Shown here piece by piece: positions 1 through 5,308 of a stretch of DNA of 6,565 nucleotides. The DNA lies in the NCBI GenBank assembly GCA_016650355.1, contig JAENVX010000030.1:1-6565 (forward strand), in the 5' to 3' direction. Every line of letters begins with the position of its first letter. Position 1 is the first letter of the stretch. The translations under genes were made by a program, and so were the position numbers. Below the pieces are notes generated by a model that was not told where the DNA came from, did not search any database, and was given only the letters and a program-made list of their open reading frames with translations. Source of the stretch: Bacteroidia bacterium. GTDB taxonomy: Bacteria > Bacteroidota > Bacteroidia > Cytophagales > Cyclobacteriaceae.

Positions 1-686
1 ATGGCATAGAGGGCTACACTTAATATGTAAAAAATATAATAGATGTTTTTTATTTCGCGGATAGCTAAGTACACCAAAAAGTTGTAGAGCGAAATGATCA
101 GGATCATTCCATAAAACGTTCCATAGAGAAAATATTCGTTAAGCGCATAGTTGATAAACCGATCAACCGATCGAAATGCGATGCGTATATCGGCAAATTC
201 ATGCGAGCGGATTTTGAAATAATAAACAGCCACGGTATCAACACTCAAACTCAACTGTATTTCAAAATTTTTGTGTGCAAATTTCCGCTTAGCAAATGGA
301 TATTGATCGCCCATCAAAGCATACGCAATAGTGCCATCGGCAGTAGGCGTATACGCTTCTATCTGGTCGATGGTCTGGTCATAAAATTCAAACAACCAAA
401 TCTTGCTGCTATTGGGAATGTGGTGCACCGGAATCCTTAACCAGTAAGAAGCATTTACCCGAAAATCTTTGTTCTGATATGAATCGTGTTTTAAGAATTG
501 ATTTTCGTAAGGTTTACTTGAAATGGTTTGAAAATCAAGTGTGTTGGTCGAGTCAATCAGATATTCTAATTGCCTTAAGAACAATATTTGTTCATTGTGT
601 TCATCATCTATTTGGAGGACTTGAGCACCGGATGTTAAGAGCAGGCCAAAACACAGTATCGATAAAAAAAAAATTGTGCGCGTCAT
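1..686 (-). CDS. 7TMR-DISM membrane sensor protein, N-terminal part (runs off left edge)
   Basis: The minus strand is open from an ATG at 686 to the left edge, giving 228 residues without a stop. Residues 1-21 look like a signal peptide (MTRT, then a hydrophobic run ending near TSGAQ). Residues about 35-170 fit the extracellular 7TMR-DISMED2 domain, with the typical YWLRIPV at 81-87 and a beta-rich pattern after it. From about 187 the chain enters the 7TMR-DISM_7TM region: YGTFYGMILIISLYNFLVYL is the first membrane helix, and a second starts near 214 (NIYYIFYILSVALYA) and is cut by the edge. Proteins of this family sense an external, often carbohydrate-related, ligand and pass the signal through seven helices to a cytoplasmic output. 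In Bacteroidota that output is commonly a histidine kinase, but here it is outside the window. No ATG lies upstream in frame within about 60 bases, and the signal peptide supports this start. It is divergent from gap. Confidence 0.88.
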   Translation of the reverse strand, partial: MTRTIFFLSILCFGLLLTSGAQVLQIDDEHNEQILFLRQLEYLIDSTNTLDFQTISSKPYENQFLKHDSYQNKDFRVNASYWLRIPVHHIPNSSKIWLFEFYDQTIDQIEAYTPTADGTIAYALMGDQYPFAKRKFAHKNFEIQLSLSVDTVAVYYFKIRSHEFADIRIAFRSVDRFINYALNEYFLYGTFYGMILIISLYNFLVYLAIREIKNIYYIFYILSVALYA

Positions 687-860
687 TCTTTCTTTGAAAC
701 CGCAACCATTCGAGGCCAGATGGATTAACTTCTTGTTTTCCAATATATCGGAAAATTAATCAAAATGGAGATTATATCATCCGGGTGTTCCCAACTAAAG
801 CAGCCTGCGAGTTGATTGAAAACGATTGCAACGCGATCATAAAAGCTCTTCGTTTTTAGA

Positions 861-891
861 TTGGTTTTGGCCTTCAAGTGTCCTATTTTTG
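861..891 (+). promoter_or_regulatory. Bacteroidota-type promoter of gap
   Basis: TATTTTTG at 884-891 matches the Bacteroidota -7 consensus TAnnTTTG at all fixed positions. A TTG at 861-863 lies 20 bases upstream, as expected for the -33 element. Transcription would begin near 897-900, giving a leader of only about 13-16 bases before the ATG at 913. The placement rules out the longer upstream reading frame that opens at 826. This is pattern matching only; no start site has been mapped. Confidence 0.65.
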
Positions 892-912
892 ACCTCTCGA
901 AATTTAAACACA

Positions 913-1917
913 ATGCAAATGACTAAAATTGGTATCAACGGATTTGGACGAATTGGGAGGTTAGCATTCAGAGCAGCAATGGACCGTAAGGACATTGAGG
1001 TAGTCGGAATTAACGATCTAGTAGACCCTGAATACATGGCGTATATGCTGAAGTACGATTCTACGCACAACCGTTTTGAAGGAACGGTTGAAGTGAAGGA
1101 CGGCAACCTTATCGTGAATGGAAAAAAGATAAGAGTAACAGCAGAAAAAGATCCCGCCAATTTGAAGTGGTCAGAAGTAGGAGCTGAAATAATTATCGAA
1201 TCGACAGGTTTGTTCCTTACACAGGTAGATGCGCAAAAGCATATTGCTGCAGGCGCAAAGAAAGTTGTAATGTCTGCACCAGCAAAAGATGATACACCAA
1301 CTTTTGTGATGGGTGTAAATCATAAAAAGCTTACTGCTCAACATACCATTGTATCCAATGCATCCTGCACCACCAACTGTCTTGCTCCAATTGCAAAAGT
1401 ATTAAATGATAAGTTTGGAATTGCTGAGGGCTTAATGAGTACGGTGCATGCTGTTACCGCAACACAGAAAACTGTTGACAGCCCATCGGGTAAAGATTGG
1501 AGAGGTGGACGAGGCGCATATCAAAATATTATCCCTTCTTCAACAGGTGCTGCAAAAGCTGTTGCCTTGGTCATACCAGAATTGAAAGGAAAACTAACAG
1601 GTATGTCGTTCCGCGTGCCCGTGGCTGATGTTTCAGTTGTTGATCTAACGGTGAAATTGGAGAAGGCAGCCACCTATGAAGAAATAAAGACCGCGATGAA
1701 GGAAGCATCCGTTGGTGAACTTAAGGGTATTCTTGGTTATACCGAAGATGATGTTGTATCACAAGATTTCCTCGGTGATTCACGCACTTCCATCTTTGAT
1801 GCTAAAGCCGGCATAGCCTTAAATGATAAATTTGTGAAAGTTGTAGCGTGGTATGATAACGAGTGGGGCTATTCAAATAAATTGATTGACCTCGTTCAGG
1901 AACTTGCAAAGTTATAA
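913..1917 (+). CDS. gap: Glyceraldehyde-3-phosphate dehydrogenase, type I, NAD-dependent
   Basis: This enzyme catalyses oxidative phosphorylation of glyceraldehyde 3-phosphate to 1,3-bisphosphoglycerate with NAD+, in cytoplasmic glycolysis and, in reverse, gluconeogenesis. The 334-residue product has the usual family length. Visible features are the Rossmann GINGFGRIGR (7-16), Asp35 after Asn34 (the NAD-selecting acidic residue), the catalytic Cys152 in SNASCTTNCLAP, the catalytic His179 in STVHAVT, the loop DSPSGKDWRGGRGA, and the C-terminal WYDNEWGYSNK. The loop reads DSPSGKD where E. coli GapA has DGPSHKD; otherwise it is of the GapA class. The frame is open back to 826, but residues before 913 have no GAPDH similarity and the promoter at 861-891 lies inside that extension. 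An alternative ATG at 919 would remove two residues. The gene is monocistronic: its own promoter upstream, a strong terminator downstream, and minus-strand sequence on both sides. Confidence 0.97.
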   Translation: MQMTKIGINGFGRIGRLAFRAAMDRKDIEVVGINDLVDPEYMAYMLKYDSTHNRFEGTVEVKDGNLIVNGKKIRVTAEKDPANLKWSEVGAEIIIESTGLFLTQVDAQKHIAAGAKKVVMSAPAKDDTPTFVMGVNHKKLTAQHTIVSNASCTTNCLAPIAKVLNDKFGIAEGLMSTVHAVTATQKTVDSPSGKDWRGGRGAYQNIIPSSTGAAKAVALVIPELKGKLTGMSFRVPVADVSVVDLTVKLEKAATYEEIKTAMKEASVGELKGILGYTEDDVVSQDFLGDSRTSIFDAKAGIALNDKFVKVVAWYDNEWGYSNKLIDLVQELAKL

Positions 1918-1940
1918 AATCCCATTAATATCTTACTTTC

Positions 1941-1974
1941 AAAAAAGGTGCCCCATTTATGGAGCACCTTTTTT
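1941..1974. terminator. Bidirectional intrinsic terminator after gap
   Basis: A hairpin of 15 positions per arm (1941-1955 with 1960-1974) closes on a TTTA loop. The core GGTGC/GCACC is GC-rich, there is one C-A mismatch, and flanking A6 and T6 tracts form the base of the stem, so it can act on either strand. It lies 24 bases after the gap stop. On the minus strand it lies just past the outer-membrane protein remnant, suggesting it once served both convergent genes. Confidence 0.88.
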
Positions 1975-1979
1975 CGTTT

Positions 1980-2192
1980 CATTACATAGTTTTTTCCAAG
2001 CAAGCGTAACTTAAAATAAACTCCCATACTCCAATTGGGAGAAGCTAGAATATTTCTACCTGCCAATGCAAAGCCACCAGACCCGGACACACCAATTTTT
2101 TGCGTAGCCTGATAATTCAATTCCAGCGTTGGTGAAACATATTCAGTATTATTTGAGAAGATACCATTCTGAAGTATTATGATAAACAATTA
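1980..2192 (-). pseudogene. Remnant of an outer-membrane beta-barrel protein, C-terminal end
   Basis: Read on the minus strand, a frame from 2189 encodes NGIFSNNTEYVSPTLELN, then a stretch with IGVSGSGGFALAGRNI and NWSMGVYFKL. The alternating polar/hydrophobic pattern, the glycines and an aromatic-rich last strand resemble the final strands of a Bacteroidota outer-membrane barrel. This is recognition by pattern, not by a named family. There is no proper start: a TAA at 2192-2190 closes the frame upstream, and the only initiator is a TTG directly after it. There is no proper end either: the frame runs through the terminator at 1941-1974 and into the gap coding region, stopping at 1896. The two other frames have a TAA soon after the last strand, which suggests a small indel removed the original stop. 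I infer a dead gene fragment. Confidence 0.55.
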
Positions 2193-2472
2193 GGAACGCT
2201 TGGCCTGATTTCCTGCCAATTATCACCCCTTTATCATCAACCGTAGCAACATCTGGAGGGGATGTTGACCAAACAGGACTCACATCTTTTTCAATGCCAT
2301 ACTGATCTTTGAATATAAAATTGGCTTGAACTGTATTTCCCGCTACTACTGCTATTGGATCAGGTGAAATCTCGATTGACTCTCCTATAATTGGATCATC
2401 CAAATAATCAATCCCTATGCAAGAATTCAATGCAAAACATAATAAAACTAATCTCAGCACCCTCATTTTCAT
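2149..2472 (-). pseudogene. Lipoprotein N-terminus with one Ig-like (Big_2) domain, truncated
   Basis: The start is best placed at the ATG at 2472 (MKMRVLRLVLLCFALNSC); the frame is open to 2508 but the extra residues do not belong to a signal peptide. Residues 1-18 form a lipoprotein signal with LNSC as lipobox, so the product would be lipidated on the cysteine. An acidic spacer (DYLDDPIIGE) leads into one bacterial Ig-like fold, residues about 33-98. It shows the ISP...VVAGNTVQANF start, W followed by STSPPDVATVD, and G(V)IIGRKSGQAFLIVY typical of Big_2. After one domain the chain ends abruptly with NTSEWYLLK and a stop at 2149, in a region where another frame encodes the barrel remnant. 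Related lipoproteins, as far as I know them, continue with further domains. I read this as the 5' end of a larger gene joined by deletion to the 3' end of another. A functional 107-residue lipoprotein cannot be excluded. Confidence 0.6.
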
Positions 2473-2667
2473 CAAATTTCTACAATTTAATAATCTACCC
2501 TGAAGCATTTAGTCATTCATTTGACATTATATGCCAGTAATATATGGGCCAGATAACTGTTGCTTATTATATCAATACGGATGTAGGATTTAGGCCGAAA
2601 TTGTTTAATCCACTAATACCCGAATCTTCATCTTTGAACAACATAAAGTCCTAAAGTTAGGAAACAA

Positions 2668-2967
2668 ATGAGTGGAGGGATTTCCAATGGAAACACGAGA
2701 AACAGAACCAGACAGATTCTGATATTATTTATTGCAATTGTTATCGGGGTGTTGATTTCTCAAGCCGCAAGTGCCCAGCGCAATTTTCATAAAAGTAAAA
2801 TAGTGCATAGTAAAATCAAGTATAAGGTTCAGGTTCACAAGTCCAACAAGGTTTGTGATATCTTGAACAAGAAAAGGAATTATGCGTCAAAAACATCACC
2901 ATTCGCTTCAAATCAAAAGCCTAAGCCCAAGCCTCAGGCTGAAATTGATACTCCTGCCCGTTTCTAA
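2668..2967 (+). CDS. Small secreted basic protein of unknown function
   Basis: I do not recognise a family. The 99-residue product starts with a polar, arginine-containing stretch (MSGGISNGNTRNRTR), then a hydrophobic segment at about 17-36 (ILILFIAIVIGVLISQAASA), with a plausible signal peptidase I site after ASA at residue 36. A single membrane anchor is the alternative. The remaining 63 residues are strongly basic, with lysine/histidine-rich repeats (HKSK, VHSK, VHKSNK), one cysteine, and a KPKPKPQ tail near the end. AGGA at 2659-2662 is one of the few Shine-Dalgarno-like sites in the window and sits 5 bases before the ATG. A near-consensus -7 box, CATCTTTG, occurs at 2629-2636, without a well-spaced TTG. 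The gene stands alone, with its own terminator at 2997-3026. Confidence 0.62.
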   Translation: MSGGISNGNTRNRTRQILILFIAIVIGVLISQAASAQRNFHKSKIVHSKIKYKVQVHKSNKVCDILNKKRNYASKTSPFASNQKPKPKPQAEIDTPARF

Positions 2968-2996
2968 AATAGCATTTCAAAAAGGGTGTTTGTGTG

Positions 2997-3026
2997 AGGC
3001 CTTTGCGGGAAACTGCGAGGCCTTTT
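2997..3026 (+). terminator. Intrinsic terminator after the small secreted protein gene
   Basis: AGGCCT at 2997-3002 pairs with AGGCCT at 3018-3023, and two inner GC pairs can extend the stem across a short bulge. The second arm runs into TTTT at 3023-3026. It lies 30 bases after the stop at 2967 and before the aminotransferase promoter, so the two plus-strand genes are probably separate transcripts. Confidence 0.7.
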
Positions 3027-3097
3027 CATTTAAAGAGACCTTCACACCATCCCAGACACATCCTATCTTCTTTTCGAGAGGGCTTTTAAATGATTTC

Positions 3098-3105
3098 TAT
3101 ATTTG
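3098..3105 (+). promoter_or_regulatory. -7 promoter element of the aminotransferase gene
   Basis: TATATTTG matches the Bacteroidota TAnnTTTG consensus fully. There is no clear TTG 19-21 bases upstream; TTTTC at 3071-3075 is the nearest candidate. Transcription would start near 3110-3114, leaving about 13-17 bases before the ATG at 3127. The TTG at 3103, a possible start of a longer frame, is part of this element. Confidence 0.55.
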
Positions 3106-3126
3106 AGATCGCATTACCTTTATGAT

Positions 3127-4311
3127 ATGGAGTACTCGGAAGAAATATTTTATAATCATCTCGCTCAAACTAACCCCTTCCCCTTTCAAATAAGTATAGA
3201 ACGGGCAGAGGGTGTTTATTTATTTTCTCCGGAAGGCAAACGCTACATCGATATGATTTCCGGTATTGGAGTGAGCAACATTGGCCACCGGCATCCCAAA
3301 GTCATTGATGCGATCAAACGACAACTTGATAAACACCTGCACGTGATGGTTTTCGGTGAGTATATTCAATCAACACCAAATCTACTTGCAAAGAAACTTG
3401 CCGATCTCCTTCCGCCACAACTCAACTGCAGTTATTTTGTTAATTCAGGAACTGAAGCTAATGAAGGGGCTTTGAAACTGGCAAAGCGATATACCGGAAG
3501 GACTGAAATTATTTCCTGTAAAAAATCGTATCATGGAAGCACGCATGGATCGCTAAGTGTTTCCGGAAACGAAGTAAAGAAAAATGCCTTTCGCCCTTTA
3601 CTTCCTGATGTGCGATTTATGGAGTTTAATAACACCAGTGACCTCGAAATTATCACATCAAATACGGCTTGTGTTATTGTTGAGACTATTCAGGGAGATG
3701 CCGGAGTTAGGATTCCTTCACTAAACTATATGCAGGCGTTAAGAGATAAATGCACAGAAACAGGAGCATTATTGATACTGGATGAAATTCAATGTGGTAT
3801 GGGTAGAACGGGGACGCTCTTTGCCTTTCAGCAATTTGGAATCCTTCCTGATATTCTCACATTGGCCAAAGCGTTCGGAGGAGGTCTTCCGATTGGAACA
3901 TTTATTTCCAGTCGGGAAATTATGAAAACATTGACGCATGACCCCATGCTGGGGCACATCACTACCTTTGGTGGAAACCCAGTGTGTTGCGCTTCGGCTT
4001 TGGCAACATTGGAGGTAATCGAGGATGAAAAGTTATTGCACCAGGTAGAAGCAAAAGGTAATTTAATTCAAGAGACGCTGGTTCACAAGAAAATAAAAGA
4101 GATCAGGCGGTTAGGATTAATGTTCGCTATCGATTTTGAATCAGAAGACCAGGTAAATAATATTGTCAACCACGCGAAAGAAAATGGCGTGATTTGTTAT
4201 TGGTTTTTATCGAACCCTAAAAGTTTACGGATAGCCCCTCCCCTCACAATAAGCGATGCTGAGATTTCGGAGGCATGTGAAATAATTCTACAAGCAATAA
4301 ATCAAGCTTGA
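3127..4311 (+). CDS. Class III PLP-dependent aminotransferase (acetylornithine/ornithine aminotransferase-like)
   Basis: This is a cytoplasmic fold-type I transaminase that moves an amino group, usually the omega-amino group of a substrate such as ornithine, acetylornithine, lysine or GABA, onto a 2-oxo acid. The 394-residue length is typical. Visible motifs are VNSGTEAN (105-112, phosphate binding), SYHG (134-137, ring stacking), ILDEIQ (217-222, Asp219 pairing with the pyridine nitrogen), LTLAKAFGGGLPIG with the Schiff-base Lys248, TFGGNP (280-285), and a C-terminal RIAPPL with Arg368 as the likely carboxylate-binding residue. I prefer the ATG at 3127 because the frame's earlier TTG at 3103 is inside the promoter and the residues between are not family-like. 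No arginine, proline or lysine pathway gene is adjacent, so the substrate is not fixed by context; argD or rocD would be a guess. It is convergent with the HTH-only gene. Confidence 0.93.
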   Translation: MEYSEEIFYNHLAQTNPFPFQISIERAEGVYLFSPEGKRYIDMISGIGVSNIGHRHPKVIDAIKRQLDKHLHVMVFGEYIQSTPNLLAKKLADLLPPQLNCSYFVNSGTEANEGALKLAKRYTGRTEIISCKKSYHGSTHGSLSVSGNEVKKNAFRPLLPDVRFMEFNNTSDLEIITSNTACVIVETIQGDAGVRIPSLNYMQALRDKCTETGALLILDEIQCGMGRTGTLFAFQQFGILPDILTLAKAFGGGLPIGTFISSREIMKTLTHDPMLGHITTFGGNPVCCASALATLEVIEDEKLLHQVEAKGNLIQETLVHKKIKEIRRLGLMFAIDFESEDQVNNIVNHAKENGVICYWFLSNPKSLRIAPPLTISDAEISEACEIILQAINQA

Positions 4312-4320
4312 TCTTGTACG

Positions 4321-4345
4321 AAAAAAGCCTCCATTTCTGAAGGCT
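4321..4345 (-). terminator. Intrinsic terminator of the minus-strand HTH gene
   Basis: AGCCT at 4326-4330 pairs with AGGCT at 4341-4345, with one mismatch and one more C-G pair inside. On the minus strand the hairpin is followed by six T residues (A6 at 4321-4326 on the plus strand). It begins about 27 bases after the stop of the gene at 4372. On the plus strand the trailing T-tract is poor, so the aminotransferase may read through or use it only weakly. Confidence 0.68.
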
Positions 4346-4371
4346 CTCTAAATCATTAAACTAAACTCATT

Positions 4372-4587
4372 TTAAATCCACTTACGCTTAAGTGCTAGTC
4401 GCATTAACTCAAATGTATTATGAGCACGAACCTTTTTAAGCATGTTTCTGCGATGTACCTTCACGGTTTCTGAACTGATCTTTAACTTTTTTCCTATTTT
4501 ATTCGAGGTGAAGCCATTGGCAACCAGAGAGAGTACTTCAAGTTCCCTTTCTGTTAAAGATTTTAATAATTGGGCTCCTTTCTTCAC
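4372..4587 (-). CDS. HTH-only LuxR/NarL-type DNA-binding protein
   Basis: The 71-residue product is almost entirely a LuxR/GerE DNA-binding domain: LTERELEVLSLVANG (helix 1 and turn), SNKIGKKLKIS (scaffold helix) and SETVKVHRRNMLKKV (recognition helix), then a closing helix ending in KRKWI. No receiver or other sensor domain precedes it. The frame is open only to 4623, where an in-frame TAA ends it, and the first standard start is GTG at 4587. Gap-free comparison with the last 62 residues of the neighbouring regulator gives 25 identities (about 40%), and both end at the same point, so it is a paralogue. It could be a free-standing regulator like GerE, or the end of a response regulator that lost its receiver; the intact domain and the tidy terminator favour a working gene. 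Its recognition helix TVKVHRRNML is close to that of NarL (TVKVHVKHML). Confidence 0.72.
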   Translation of the reverse strand: MKKGAQLLKSLTERELEVLSLVANGFTSNKIGKKLKISSETVKVHRRNMLKKVRAHNTFELMRLALKRKWI

Positions 4588-4655
4588 TGAATGGGATAAA
4601 GTGTCTGGTACTGCTCTATCCGTTTAGTAAAAGTGGCAGGAATTAAATAATCATG

Positions 4656-4677
4656 AAATACCTATTAAGTGGTATTT
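4656..4677. promoter_or_regulatory. Inverted repeat resembling a NarL 7-2-7 operator
   Basis: AAATACC (4656-4662) and GGTATTT (4671-4677) are perfect inverted repeats with an 8-base centre. Read as TACCTAT-TA-AGTGGTA it fits the E. coli NarL pattern TACYYMT-NN-AKRRGTA at 13 of 14 defined positions. It lies 32 bases after the response-regulator stop and 69 bases before the GTG of the HTH-only gene, so it could be an operator for that gene. An adjacent AT-rich hairpin (4674-4688) offers the alternative reading of a weak terminator. Confidence 0.45.
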
Positions 4678-4708
4678 TTCAGAAAAATGATGTTTAAACT
4701 TACTTCTA

Positions 4709-5308
4709 CTAAATAAGGTTATTATCAAAGCCAAATTTGAGAAGTTGAGAGGTATTAGTGGCCTTTAGCTTACGCAACATGTTCCTTCTGTGCGTTTTTA
4801 CGGTGTTTATTGTGATAAAAAGCTCCTCGGCAATTTCATAACTGTTTCTCCCTTTGCCAAGAAGCCTTAATATTTCAGTCTCCCGGTCAGAGAAGTGCTC
4901 TGATTGACTTACCCGTTTTGGTCTGCTGGGAAATACTTTAATTCCTTTGACAACGTAATTCACTTTTTGGAGTAAATCGTCACTATCCCATGATTTTAGT
5001 AAATAACCGTGTCCGCCTGCTGTCATTACCTCCTGTATAAACTGGTCCTCATCGTGCATGGTCACAACTGCTACCCTTACATTTGGAAACCGAGAAAGAA
5101 TTCTTCTTAACAAATCAACACCATTGACCCCTGGCATCTCAATATCTAAAAGGACAAGATCAACAGGCGTGTTCTCCAGGAAATCAATAGCTTTTAATGG
5201 CTCATTAATTTTCCCCACTACTAAATATTGTCCCGAAAAACGCTTGAGTAGTAACTCAAGGCCATCCAGAAAGAGCGTGTGATCATCCACTAAGAGCACT
5301 CGAGTCAT
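4709..5308 (-). CDS. NarL/FixJ-family response regulator (receiver plus LuxR-type HTH)
   Basis: This 199-residue cytoplasmic transcription regulator has the standard two-domain form. The receiver (about 1-120) has the acidic pair Asp8-Asp9, the phospho-acceptor Asp55 in LVLLDIEMPG, Thr83 in VVTMHD and Lys105 in YLLKS, so all the conserved phosphorylation residues are present. A short linker (VFPSRPKRVSQSE) leads to the LuxR/GerE domain (about 139-199) with SDRETEILRLLGKG and the recognition helix INTVKTHRRNMLRKL. Its ATG overlaps the stop of the histidine kinase by 4 bp (ATGA), which indicates translational coupling and makes the kinase its probable partner. No Shine-Dalgarno site is visible within the kinase end. 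Targets are unknown; the dyad just past its stop is one candidate. Confidence 0.94.
   Translation of the reverse strand: MTRVLLVDDHTLFLDGLELLLKRFSGQYLVVGKINEPLKAIDFLENTPVDLVLLDIEMPGVNGVDLLRRILSRFPNVRVAVVTMHDEDQFIQEVMTAGGHGYLLKSWDSDDLLQKVNYVVKGIKVFPSRPKRVSQSEHFSDRETEILRLLGKGRNSYEIAEELFITINTVKTHRRNMLRKLKATNTSQLLKFGFDNNLI

Noticed and set aside
201..697. Two plus-strand open frames of 79 and 72 residues
   Set aside because: They are antisense to the 7TMR-DISM gene, whose protein is clearly recognisable; they have no domain character of their own.
826..912. N-terminal extension of the GAPDH frame
   Set aside because: The 29 residues have no GAPDH similarity and contain the promoter elements at 861-891; the family length is met from the ATG at 913.
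725..1160. Minus-strand open frames across the gap 5' region
   Set aside because: Antisense shadows of gap and its promoter region, with no recognisable protein features.
2882..3106. Plus-strand 74-residue frame overlapping the small secreted protein
   Set aside because: It overlaps the 3' end of a better-supported gene and reads through the terminator; the repeated CEAF in it comes from the hairpin arms.
3769..3957. Minus-strand 62-residue frame
   Set aside because: Lies wholly inside the aminotransferase catalytic region on the opposite strand; no supporting features.
4442..4627. Plus-strand 61-residue frame
   Set aside because: Antisense to the HTH-only gene; composition reflects the complement of that domain.
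4674..4688. AT-only hairpin as an intrinsic terminator of the response regulator
   Set aside because: The stem is six A-T pairs around a three-base loop and no T-tract follows on the minus strand, so I do not list it as a terminator.
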